Shown piece after piece: positions 29,201 through 33,448 of a stretch of 33,448 bases of DNA. The stretch comes from a virus, in the IMG/VR virus record IMGVR_UViG_3300030117_001710, positions 1-33,448 of that record, one strand, 5' to 3'. Within the stretch, counting starts at the first letter, position 1, and each line of letters starts with the position of its first letter. The notes beneath the pieces are model-generated. The model was given only the letters and a program-made list of their open reading frames with translations. It was not told where the DNA came from and did no database searches. The translations under genes and the position numbers were made by a program.

Positions 29201-31241
29201 TTCTACATTAAAAAAGAAATCTAAAAATATAAAACTAAATAAAAAAGTAGAAGGAACACCATATACAGTTGACACTGCTATTAGAATGTACTTATGGGAG
29301 AAAGCTGGTTATGAAGTACCTGATATAAATAAATCAGAAAAAAGAACATTAGTAGATTACGTTAAAAGTAAACCTGAATTAATTTCATTTGCTGAAACGT
29401 TAGGTGCTATAAGTAGAGTAAAAGAAGGTTATGAGAAACCTAGTGAATATTGGATGATAGAGAATATAGGTTCTGACTTAAATAATATAACATCGAATAG
29501 AGCTAGAAAGGAATTTTTATACGAATGGATTGAGAATAAAAATATACTATTTTCACCTGAAAATTTAAATAAATTAGAAGCTACTTTTGGCAAAAGCTAT
29601 AGACAGGCTTTAGAGAACATGTTAACTAGAATGGAAAAAGGTACTAACAGGTTACATGGTATAAAGGACGGTCCTACAAAATGGTGGTATGATTGGGTGA
29701 ACGGTTCAGTTGGCGCGACAATGTTCTGGAATACTAGATCTGCCATGCTGCAAACTATTTCTATGATGAACTTTACTAATCATGCAGAGAATAATATATT
29801 TGCACAAGCTAGAAACTTTGCTAACCAAAAACAATTTTGGAAAGACTTTGTTATGTTATATAATTCACCAATGTTGAAGCAAAGAAGAGCTGGTTTAGAA
29901 ATAGATGTATCAGCTTCGGAAATACAAAATATGTTTTCTGCAAGTGGTAGAGATCCTAGAGCTATATTAAGATACATGTTAGAAAAGGGATTTACTCCTA
30001 CTCGAATGGCGGATAGCTTTGCTATAGCGATGGGTGGTTCTAGTTTTTATAGACAAAGATTTAAAAAGTACAAAAAGCAAGGTTTTTCTGATATAAAAGC
30101 TAAAGAAAAAGCAATGCTTGATTTTCAAGAAATAGCAGAAGAAACACAGCAATCTTCTAGACCAGACTTAATATCACAACAACAAGCTGGTCCATTAGGT
30201 AGATTGATATTAGCATGGCAAAATACACCTATGCAGATGACTAGGTTAATGAAGAGGTCGCTATCTGATATTGTTAATAGAAGAACAATAGAAGGTCAAT
30301 CGCAAATGCAAAGTGATATGTCAAATATTTCTAGAATTATTTATTATGGTGCAATACAGAATTTATGGTTTGGAACACTACAATCAGGTTTAGCATGGTT
30401 AATGTTTGGTTCAGATCAAGATGATGAGTTTAAAAAGAAAGAAAGAAACATATTAAATGGAGCCTTTGATACATTGTTAAGAGGTACTGGTATTTACGGA
30501 GCCGCTATATCAACAGGTAAGAATACATACCTTAAATATAAAGAAGAAAGAGACAATCCTTTTTGGAAACAAGATTACGGTAACGTCGCTGTAGAAGCTA
30601 TAAATTTATCACCACCAATAGGTAGTAAAGTTAGAAAAGTTTACAGTGCTATAAAAGGTTGGGGTAAATATAAATCAGCTGAAATAGGAAAAGAGATGGG
30701 ATTGAGAATTGATAATCCAGAATTAATGAATATTGCTAATATTATTGAGGCTACTACAAATATACCTTTAGCTAGATTATTAAATAAATCTAGTAATTTA
30801 GAAGAAGCAATTACAGGTAATCACGAATGGTGGCAGCGAACAGCGATGGCTTTAGGATGGAGTAGATGGAACGTTGGTGTTAAAGATGAAGAAGTGGAAG
30901 AAGCTAGAGAAAGATTAAAAATTAAAAATAGAGAAAAGAAGAAAGAAGAAAAAAGAAAAGAAAAAGAAGAAAAGAAAATACAAGAAGAAAAAGAAAAGAA
31001 AGAAAAAGGAATCAAAACTGTTCAGTGCTCTGGTATACGATCTAATGGGGTAAGGTGTGGTAATACTACGGAAACAGCAGATAAAACTTGGAAGTGCTAT
31101 CATCATGCTAAATTTACAGATGGTATGGATAGAGACGGCGATGGTAAGAAAGAATATAGGTGTACAGCCACAAAAAAGAACGGTGAGAGATGTAAGAACA
31201 AGACAGAGAATAAAAATAAAAAATGTTATGCTCACCAATAA
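20214..31241 (+). CDS. Giant multidomain virion protein: HExxH peptidase, split HAD phosphatase with nested P-loop kinase, tandem Cys/His modules
   Basis: 3,675 residues, a third of the window, resembling 'large polyvalent' phage proteins thought to be ejected with the DNA. In order: N-terminal MIKYTLNGETFNV and a disordered linker; a hydrophobic segment near 845-860; a zinc-peptidase motif HEIGH (H1403, E1404, H1407) with a possible third ligand at E1427/E1428; a weakly sigma-like helix pair near 1710; an ExK pair (E2232, K2234) that may be nuclease-like; a HAD motif I DFDGT (2536-2540); a P-loop kinase (Walker A GGAGSGKG, 2570-2577) of about 200 residues; HAD motifs II T2814, III K2851 or K2853, IV D2870/D2871; hydrophobic helices near 3170, 3327 and 3375-3400; a Lys/Glu-rich helix; and two Cys/His modules. 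No signal peptide. Roles are inferred; the reading frame itself is certain. Confidence 0.78.
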   Translation: MIKYTLNGETFNVDPQHETQFKIDNPEAQKVEEPGKKERSTTETPEERITETDQSQKNQKKDTELLSEKSSSESKSKDSYWLDIIAGGVKPAESTFDKEVKEKEIAIKNNKDFHDGKLDVDSLPGYDPATETYIVGNRRIRVPGASDLSFSQKLETLEHHTYDEFEDMFGVHKVNKGNRWGQKVAGAKKYSGNKFYGKDEYEDIVEWFNRKSNYAKTGLKLNLTSKRYGKVELLEPGQEEGSGVSFNMSDPEFYNNLQTQIKTIANPNTLEETYDYLGDLISPELLKLTDNDTGYFPANRKLFKNSMDVINATIQTTPFESNREKEILNSLPEKVYDESQAEIGKISISANMDDYKDPRVDWSQISEEDIAKMKKDPEYNFLFEIPSITLASPGSDYFDPTIKLSKEQINAFYKNSSKSKQLTANLRMLETPEYDGYAQWITYRENYDAELALDNGQIILPNGDKVSYDWIWANRDAIHHHKTSKQNLEFEEKEKQRVYENQVDENLKEKKKAGDHPEVNGFTYEQDPDNYKLQLLAEDYKNKAYKSGYITLGYNSKVDEKINDVVHDMEEFEENYKGDKPLHQVKEYQELVLKKKTLYEEAGYSRDMMLYDKDGKFIDIDKAWEWHEDKGVWIHKETKEEIVPTVNEDEAVEISKNDLQNLEQMFVDEVINVTNIVKQMNDQGPDRYLDQFAGSFKYAKYHPDLKFASGQRDIIAEAALAGDIFLNDFPLPIYHDSAEGILAEYNKSMKKMATLYRAMQLNVNPLKDDSNSMWHELWTHTKRKSIGGDYIIGDEAADAFEQVFTESVGGSEYILGTDPDKREGTGRKWFDTISKGVVDIGELSLAIAVTNRALGVSKFFNLLEKGYKAKKAYQKSSTFKKLLMNTAFNANKTFVEWSAGEGFWTAMTGNELQQTFYWDGDKGEYVIHPWAPWAMGGGMTLHTAARTWLHKSMMKKSPKYRQLNDITPSLFKEFSNTLGAGTTPALLLANGEIAHQFLTTGKVNFTNEYDENGNLISPSIFGPEGFKSLGESIAMFATYSVLRGRGNPFYEAAKKDIFKLRGLDVDQVKHSKKLKIDNKETDADGIIDSHVIDDAKKKETKKVDKEIKKVEKDNKLSAEEKGNKITELEQKKKEIEEAAKALETYNIINEGRAIAREDNKYDDYLLKEFLETDAFNQLRQGIDNMSSEQLELIGSRYGMTDQALSALYYKLGIKPGSETADYYDYVVRQIRSGVERLDFFKIPKTSKKGKKAREEYLKSMHEVSFNEMKITQLQADSKENPNNKLKNDTEIKNLKETNKELYENITNTEKKFHENFKDYLKRENDYLKKIVTEYGGQVSKKTGKPTKFSYKALNTKAFKNAIEKKENGKWDDSMGAFISADGKRIYIDKQKAYKEKSLGKGLHEIGHLILFSHLKTTNKKGERVISEEGIAIIDRMLDMLPGGRLGKEFLELQNEIDINYRYEVDVDATIKSMLEGKDKLIFKKDKNGKRIERKKEEYYEEYVGKLIEFIRDGKIKPSTDLGGRIGRAFYPVLKNYLPSLYKFDINRSNSKKAGEDMMKFVQWLGTMGPTQNILDIGIGGRGSSGTSSIQKSRDINSQIPKLEKGSEVIVERNTAIHDILLTRAKEKFGDNWKKILDSDIKEYKTEKKEFVEETSDLRNAIVENNKNVAHWMAAHPKYGGKGGYSGIEGDILVDKNKFFEKFEDQLRELSRTYNPAKNTAIGAYLFQTIKKRYPGIMDQLAPETRTRSLTTEDGKVIDVKDIANYERFEGLNILEIELRKSNKAKLTEEAKTTILKSELRRSLGIEDAQKEKIFEQVKKDLQITKSPIGTKKKNFLTSLKKATENSHYDILDKSLTTEKIIELKDVILKSIPLSDLVQLGKFLPQGNIFVKTYSHPTKTKWSAEADLMEFMGFKPDGTKLYNFRKGFTVNTSGKNLLPEMRSLYEAYSKLPEETFKEGEIAQKESAEYKEFKKKQKVGFPKIYERLDVGVSEWRAYVEATTKGNRQIAEKSGTKTNNRNNIIRKMSTSLTKDAIPELLETNKDFVDKYMDIKGLENIEAKALIEQFINSIDRRQGLQFSRNAKGQIMSGIEFGAKEKQRLWDIIETTMGDFHRVFDIKVLEKGKAHLALTKDYKDKLSVAEADMILDLFLKNKINDIPYILGKINQKIKPGDTRSKGAGEQWGINRIFKIRELTGMEIDVVKEQTEVGDAADIQGKILEGYAGQPGIPFNIEYKLSAQGAQYGSVSGSITKVGNKYSISTTGKLTGVNKLDAYSKENREKIEKLLMDVIPGHKIMVKKLNDLGKMDLGWTELERKQLLEYKNIGDPYPNKVHRDFIKSKDSKTGKSILSGLETIGKFNETILVDHYINEKLFLGKDPSRHIILGEDLYHIGENILGTNTTKLTGSFLGGWRGFKATLPRTIYTYKGKEYTTDDLSVSNMKDRLLAKEIKTKGVKSEDRNTVSLMLRFHPFKPKIDAESKAKITTDLDLKNIFTKESYEALKAKQVAKSQGQASKNIKNVIDFANGKNKRQGGSVFDFDGTIGNTKSGVRVTMPNPSGTPKPKRKVIFLAGGAGSGKGNVIKKLGLEKDGFKIVNSDISLEWLKKNHGLPENMNELTKEQRSILGKLGHESRQIAKRKMMKYQGKADGVVIDGTGGSVKTMEKLVKEFKDKGYDTSMLFVETSLDVALARNRARKERSLLDIIVKRNHEAVQKNKPTFTEMFGERFMEIKTDNLKQTDAMPRELVERMKDFVSGYEKIRLDAEEFADKGEVIKNKGGEFDFSEFNKVIDGTPGPYLEKLRERVKDFGNKDVFVLTARPQQSATAIHEFLKEQGIDIPIENITGLANSTGAAKAKWMLEKYAEGYNDLYFVDDAYQNVKAVKDVLEQLDVKSKVVQAKAQFSKDINSTFNEIIERRSGIDAGKKMSLAEAKALGKSKGRFDFFVPASAEDLKGLTYRLLGKGKQGDADMRFFKKALFDPFAKGTRNLTIVKQKMAEEYSTLKKKSKNIKLNKKVEGTPYTVDTAIRMYLWEKAGYEVPDINKSEKRTLVDYVKSKPELISFAETLGAISRVKEGYEKPSEYWMIENIGSDLNNITSNRARKEFLYEWIENKNILFSPENLNKLEATFGKSYRQALENMLTRMEKGTNRLHGIKDGPTKWWYDWVNGSVGATMFWNTRSAMLQTISMMNFTNHAENNIFAQARNFANQKQFWKDFVMLYNSPMLKQRRAGLEIDVSASEIQNMFSASGRDPRAILRYMLEKGFTPTRMADSFAIAMGGSSFYRQRFKKYKKQGFSDIKAKEKAMLDFQEIAEETQQSSRPDLISQQQAGPLGRLILAWQNTPMQMTRLMKRSLSDIVNRRTIEGQSQMQSDMSNISRIIYYGAIQNLWFGTLQSGLAWLMFGSDQDDEFKKKERNILNGAFDTLLRGTGIYGAAISTGKNTYLKYKEERDNPFWKQDYGNVAVEAINLSPPIGSKVRKVYSAIKGWGKYKSAEIGKEMGLRIDNPELMNIANIIEATTNIPLARLLNKSSNLEEAITGNHEWWQRTAMALGWSRWNVGVKDEEVEEARERLKIKNREKKKEEKRKEKEEKKIQEEKEKKEKGIKTVQCSGIRSNGVRCGNTTETADKTWKCYHHAKFTDGMDRDGDGKKEYRCTATKKNGERCKNKTENKNKKCYAHQ
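20328..20356 (+). other. G+C-rich patch with a hairpin inside the giant gene
   Basis: By my count 21 of these 29 bases are G or C, in a genome that is otherwise strongly A/T-rich. CGCTCC (20328-20333) pairs with GGAGCG (20351-20356), with an inner CGG/CCG stem (20338-20340 with 20346-20348) around AAACG. The patch lies in the disordered linker near residue 40-48 and uses codons such as ACG, CCG, GAG and CGC that are rare elsewhere in this window. No T run follows, so it is not a standard terminator. Confidence 0.5.
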
Positions 31242-31244
31242 ACG

Positions 31245-31265
31245 TGTGATTATAGTATAGAACCA
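31245..31265 (+). promoter_or_regulatory. Diverged copy 3 of the palindromic element (candidate promoter)
   Basis: TGTGATTATAGTATAGAAC aligns without gaps to the element at 8563 and 18456, with 15 of 21 bases identical and several differences being transitions inside the core (shared core TATA-R-TATAG). It lies between the giant gene and the first small gene of the lysis cassette, 13 bases before that start codon. The match is weaker than between copies 1 and 2, so this assignment is tentative. Confidence 0.4.
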
Positions 31266-31278
31266 AAACAAAAAAAAT

Positions 31279-31458
31279 ATGATAAATTGGATTAACTCGT
31301 GGAAAGCGGGTAACAAAAAAGAAAGATATGAATTAGTATTTAGATTAGGAACTTGGACTATGTTTGAGTTAATGTTTTGCCCTTGTGCAAAGTGTGACAA
31401 TAAAGGAACATGTCCTAGATTTAGATTTATGATCTTCAACTTTGGATTTGAAATATAA
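31279..31458 (+). CDS. Small Cys-rich protein of unknown function
   Basis: 59 residues from an ATG preceded by a run of A. The C-terminal part carries FCPCAKCDNKGTCP: C34-x-C36-x2-C39-x5-C45, enough ligands for one zinc site. The rest is aromatic and basic, with no signal peptide and no long hydrophobic segment. The stop overlaps the next ATG (TAATG), which supports it as a real gene translated together with the one after it. The neighbouring 25-residue gene also begins with a Cys-x-Cys-rich segment (MCPCPIC). I do not recognise the family. Confidence 0.6.
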   Translation: MINWINSWKAGNKKERYELVFRLGTWTMFELMFCPCAKCDNKGTCPRFRFMIFNFGFEI

Positions 31459-31535
31459 TGTGTCCTTGTCCAATATGTACGACGGCCGCGATTATTGGTT
31501 TAATAATTTTTAAAATAGCGGTAAAAAGAAAATAA
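31458..31535 (+). CDS. 25-residue Cys-rich single-span membrane peptide
   Basis: The frame reads MCPCPICTTAAIIGLIIFKI then AVKRK, a CPCPIC head, a hydrophobic segment of about 13 residues and a basic tail. Its ATG overlaps the preceding stop (TAATG), and the next gene starts 1 base after its stop. A short hydrophobic helix with a positively charged end next to a cell-wall enzyme gene is what one would expect of a small membrane or lysis-accessory peptide, but 25 residues is short for a holin. Its length leaves room for chance; the tight overlap on both sides is the main support. Confidence 0.5.
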   Translation: MCPCPICTTAAIIGLIIFKIAVKRK

Positions 31536-31536
31536 A

Positions 31537-31785
31537 ATGAAATTTATAGGTAGTGAACAATTAAAATACAGAAAGGCTATAAAAGATGGTAAGGTTGTTG
31601 ATAAAAATAAAGACAACCTTATCACCATGCCAACTAATACAGCTTTATCTTTTGGTGATTTAATAGAGGTTACAAATCCTAAAACAGGTAAGCCAACCGG
31701 TGATTACACTTTAACGTTAACTGCTACTAGAACATTTCCTACAACAGGAAGCCTAAGTAAATCAATAACATTAAAATTAACGTAA
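31537..31785 (+). CDS. Small protein of unknown function
   Basis: 82 residues. The N-terminal half is basic and polar (YRKAIKDGKVVDKNKDN); the C-terminal half is strand-rich and Thr-rich (TLTLTATRTFPTTGSLSKSITLKLT). No signal peptide, cysteine or catalytic motif is visible. It starts 1 base after the preceding stop and its own stop overlaps the next ATG (TAATG), so it is embedded in a coupled cassette. It may be a small virion protein, but I cannot name a family. Confidence 0.6.
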   Translation: MKFIGSEQLKYRKAIKDGKVVDKNKDNLITMPTNTALSFGDLIEVTNPKTGKPTGDYTLTLTATRTFPTTGSLSKSITLKLT

Positions 31786-32084
31786 TGGCGGGGATATATA
31801 CAAATATAACATCAGCAACAACCACAACTTTAATAACTAAAGATAGTGGCGTTAGTGGCAATATTAAAAAAATATTAATAACTAACGTTAATACTTCTAA
31901 TGTAGTTGATATAACAGTGGATTTATATGATGGAACTAATACATACACTATTATTAAAGAAATAGAGATACCAATTAATTCATCTCTAGCATTATCAGAT
32001 AATGTAGCGTTTGATAGTAATGTTTTTAATTTAAGAATAACAACAGCGGGTACATCACCTAATGTTACAGTAATAATAAAATAA
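31785..32084 (+). CDS. Small beta-rich virion-like protein
   Basis: 99 residues, predicted as one beta-sandwich (ITKDSGVSGNIKKILITNV, VDITVDLYDGTNTYTIIKEIEIP, FNLRITTAGTSPNVTVIIK). It resembles small structural proteins I recall from marine phages, often near tail or lysis genes. Both ends overlap neighbours by a TAATG arrangement, the later one being the cell-wall enzyme gene. It has no signal peptide, so it is not a secreted enzyme. Virion attachment is an inference from fold type. Confidence 0.62.
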   Translation: MAGIYTNITSATTTTLITKDSGVSGNIKKILITNVNTSNVVDITVDLYDGTNTYTIIKEIEIPINSSLALSDNVAFDSNVFNLRITTAGTSPNVTVIIK

Positions 32085-32692
32085 TGGAATTAACAAGAGA
32101 AATAATAGAGCAAGGTGTAAAGGCTAAAGGGTACAAATGGTTTGAAACAGGTGACTATAATATTAATATAGTTGGCGTAAGGAACTCTGATACAGGAACT
32201 GAGGTAACAAATAAGTTTGATGATAAGATTACACTATCATTTAAGTGTGGTGGTGATTGGGAGTTTTATTGTTATGATTGCACAACTGACCCCGGTAAGT
32301 ATTGGGTGGAGAATATAATGAGAGTGGAGGGTGTGGCCGTCTTGAAGGAAGGGCAGTATCCCGGTTCTCATAAAATTAGATTACATCAAGGTAGGTATGA
32401 GGCATTAGGGCAATGTCGCCCTGTCACAGTATATCGCGACGCCAACAAAGATGATAAGTTTGATTTAAGTGATGATAACACTCAAACAGGTTTATATGGA
32501 ATCAATATACATCGAGCTACTAAATGGGGTGGTAAAAAATCTAAACAAGTAGATAAATGGTCAGCTGGATGTCAAGTAATAGCAGCTAATGATGATTGGC
32601 ATGAGTTTATGGATATATGTAGAGTTGCTAGAGATAAGTGGAGTAATAGCTTCACATATACATTATTAGATAGTAAAGATTTAAAATTATAA
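32084..32692 (+). CDS. YkuD-like (L,D-transpeptidase-fold) cell-wall enzyme, probable endolysin
   Basis: 202 residues. The motif GINIHRA...KWSAGCQVIA gives H143, then S160-A-G-C163 after 16 intervening residues, which matches the YkuD catalytic pattern (His, 14-17 residues, Ser/Thr-x-Gly-Cys). Just before it, DANKDDKFDLSD (119-130) has the spacing of a calcium-binding loop. This arrangement, a short calcium-loop-like run followed by a Cys-type catalytic site, is one I recall from endolysins of Bacteroidota phages and related marine phages. The N-terminal half (VRNSDTGTEVTNKFDDKITL) is beta-rich and may bind the wall. No signal peptide is seen, so export would need a holin. Its location next to a tiny membrane peptide fits a lysis cassette. 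Confidence 0.78.
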   Translation: MELTREIIEQGVKAKGYKWFETGDYNINIVGVRNSDTGTEVTNKFDDKITLSFKCGGDWEFYCYDCTTDPGKYWVENIMRVEGVAVLKEGQYPGSHKIRLHQGRYEALGQCRPVTVYRDANKDDKFDLSDDNTQTGLYGINIHRATKWGGKKSKQVDKWSAGCQVIAANDDWHEFMDICRVARDKWSNSFTYTLLDSKDLKL

Positions 32693-32693
32693 A

Positions 32694-33448
32694 ATGAAAC
32701 ACTTATTATTATTTCTGTTAGTTTGTACTATAAGTACAGCTCAGATAAAAGACTTCTTTAAGTTCTCAACTTTCTATACATCGATGTCAACAAACACATC
32801 ATTTGTTGAAAGAGAGAATTATAGAGCCGTTATGAAAGGTTATGAAGATATAACTGAAATTAACCCGTACGATTACAATTTAACGTTAGGCGTGCGCAAA
32901 ATAGCAAGATTTGATTATGAGACGAAGAGACAAACATGGTACACTGGTACTGAAAGAAATACTGCAGACAATGTTACTGTTGGTAATGCTAATGGTTGGG
33001 AGTATTTGTTTAATTATTCTTTTATACGTAATCGTGGTGAAAAGTTTACTGAGCAAAATTTTTGGTTACGTTACCTCGGTGATTGGTTCGTGGCTAAAGC
33101 GCAATATACGGACAATGAAAGGGTAAACTTAAAGTATACATCTTTAGATTATAGAGTAAGATTAAATAAAGGTAATTGGGATTTTACTATTGGCACAATG
33201 TTTAGAATGCATCCAGTATATGGAGTAAATCCTATAGAAGATTTTTGGGTACCAGGCGAAAGTACGTTTCAAGATATAGCAGAGGACTTTGGTTATGTGC
33301 CTCAACCTTGGAATCAAGGTTTTTATATAGACCAAAACTGGTACGATGTTAGTGGTGGAGACTCAGTGTTAGTAGCTACCTCTAATGATGAGTTCTTCAA
33401 CCACTACTTCGGTGATGCGGTTGCAAGATACAATGAGCGTGAACTTGA
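32694..33448 (+). CDS. 5' part of an exported phage protein, possibly outer-membrane or envelope-acting
   Basis: The frame runs 251 whole codons to the window end with no stop, so the protein is incomplete. MKHLLLFLLVCTISTAQ is a convincing signal peptide with cleavage probably after STA (before Gln), typical of Bacteroidota. The mature part starts IKDFFKFSTFYTSMSTN and is rich in aromatic strands (LGVRKIARFDYETKRQ, WEYLFNYSFIRNR, LRYLGDWFVAKAQYTDNER, WDFTIGTMFRMHP), as in an outer-membrane beta-barrel or a beta-rich envelope protein. It starts 1 base after the endolysin stop. I recall related proteins beside endolysin genes in marine phages, unnamed. A role in envelope disruption or blocking superinfection is conceivable. 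Confidence 0.62.
   Translation, partial: MKHLLLFLLVCTISTAQIKDFFKFSTFYTSMSTNTSFVERENYRAVMKGYEDITEINPYDYNLTLGVRKIARFDYETKRQTWYTGTERNTADNVTVGNANGWEYLFNYSFIRNRGEKFTEQNFWLRYLGDWFVAKAQYTDNERVNLKYTSLDYRVRLNKGNWDFTIGTMFRMHPVYGVNPIEDFWVPGESTFQDIAEDFGYVPQPWNQGFYIDQNWYDVSGGDSVLVATSNDEFFNHYFGDAVARYNEREL

Noticed and set aside
20214-31241. Calling the giant protein a tape-measure protein
   Set aside because: No tail tube or sheath genes are near, and its enzyme-like motifs fit an ejected polyvalent protein better.
31057-31260. Plus-strand frame over the Cys/His tail of the giant gene
   Set aside because: Out of frame with the giant gene, which has a coherent conserved-looking zinc module there.
32911-33126. 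71-codon plus frame inside the exported protein
   Set aside because: It is in another frame; the frame from 32694 has a signal peptide and continues to the window end.
1-33448. CRISPR array, tRNA, integrase, attachment site or insertion sequence
   Set aside because: No direct-repeat and spacer series, cloverleaf-like sequence, integrase motifs or inverted terminal repeats were seen.
1-33448. Assignment to a named crAss-like genus
   Set aside because: Gene order is suggestive, but resemblance was recalled rather than measured, and no RNA polymerase or replication genes are in view.

Overview
The window is most likely a section of a tailed-phage genome (order Caudovirales in the old sense, short-tailed podovirus-like) infecting a member of the Bacteroidota, probably a marine flavobacterium. 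Every supported gene is on the + strand, packed with short gaps or overlaps. The DNA is strongly A/T-rich. No start codon has a clear Shine-Dalgarno sequence; starts instead sit in A/T-rich contexts such as TAATTATGG, which is typical of Bacteroidota translation. The secreted protein at the right edge has a signal peptide ending in TAQ, also a flavobacterial habit. The gene order and family resemblances are closest to uncultured marine podoviruses and crAss-like phages, but this is a recalled resemblance, not a database result.

Layout. 1-7558 is the packaging and head block: the end of a putative small terminase gene, the large terminase, the portal, an acidic scaffold-like protein and the major capsid protein, closed by a strong rho-independent terminator (7576-7600). 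A gene of unknown function (7634-8485) follows, with its own terminator (8505-8534). 8593-18444 is the connector and tail block: two predicted ring/adaptor proteins, a 1,929-residue nozzle or 'muzzle'-like protein, and two beta-rich virion proteins. 18484-31241 is the predicted ejection block: a small glycine- and glutamine-rich internal virion protein, a 325-residue protein with one EF-hand-like loop, and a 3,675-residue multidomain protein that takes up about a third of the window. 31279-33448 is a lysis/accessory cassette: two tiny Cys-rich proteins, two small proteins, a YkuD-like (L,D-transpeptidase fold) cell-wall enzyme, and the start of an exported protein that runs off the window.

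The genes fit together as a virion-building and delivery programme. Terminase fills the capsid through the portal; ring proteins and the nozzle form a short tail; the internal proteins are probably packaged and ejected with the DNA. A 24-base identical palindromic element sits just upstream of the connector block (8562) and the ejection block (18455). A diverged copy lies upstream of the lysis cassette (31245), so these three may be phage promoters or operators that define transcription units. No tail sheath, tape-measure, integrase, tRNA, CRISPR array or replication gene was seen.

The most unusual content is in the 3,675-residue protein. It has an HExxH zinc-peptidase motif, a possible ExK nuclease-like segment, a HAD phosphatase-like domain whose motif I is separated from motifs II-IV by an inserted P-loop kinase of about 200 residues, and two C-terminal Cys/His modules flanking a calcium-loop-like motif. 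The nested kinase-in-phosphatase arrangement is the strongest candidate for something undescribed.
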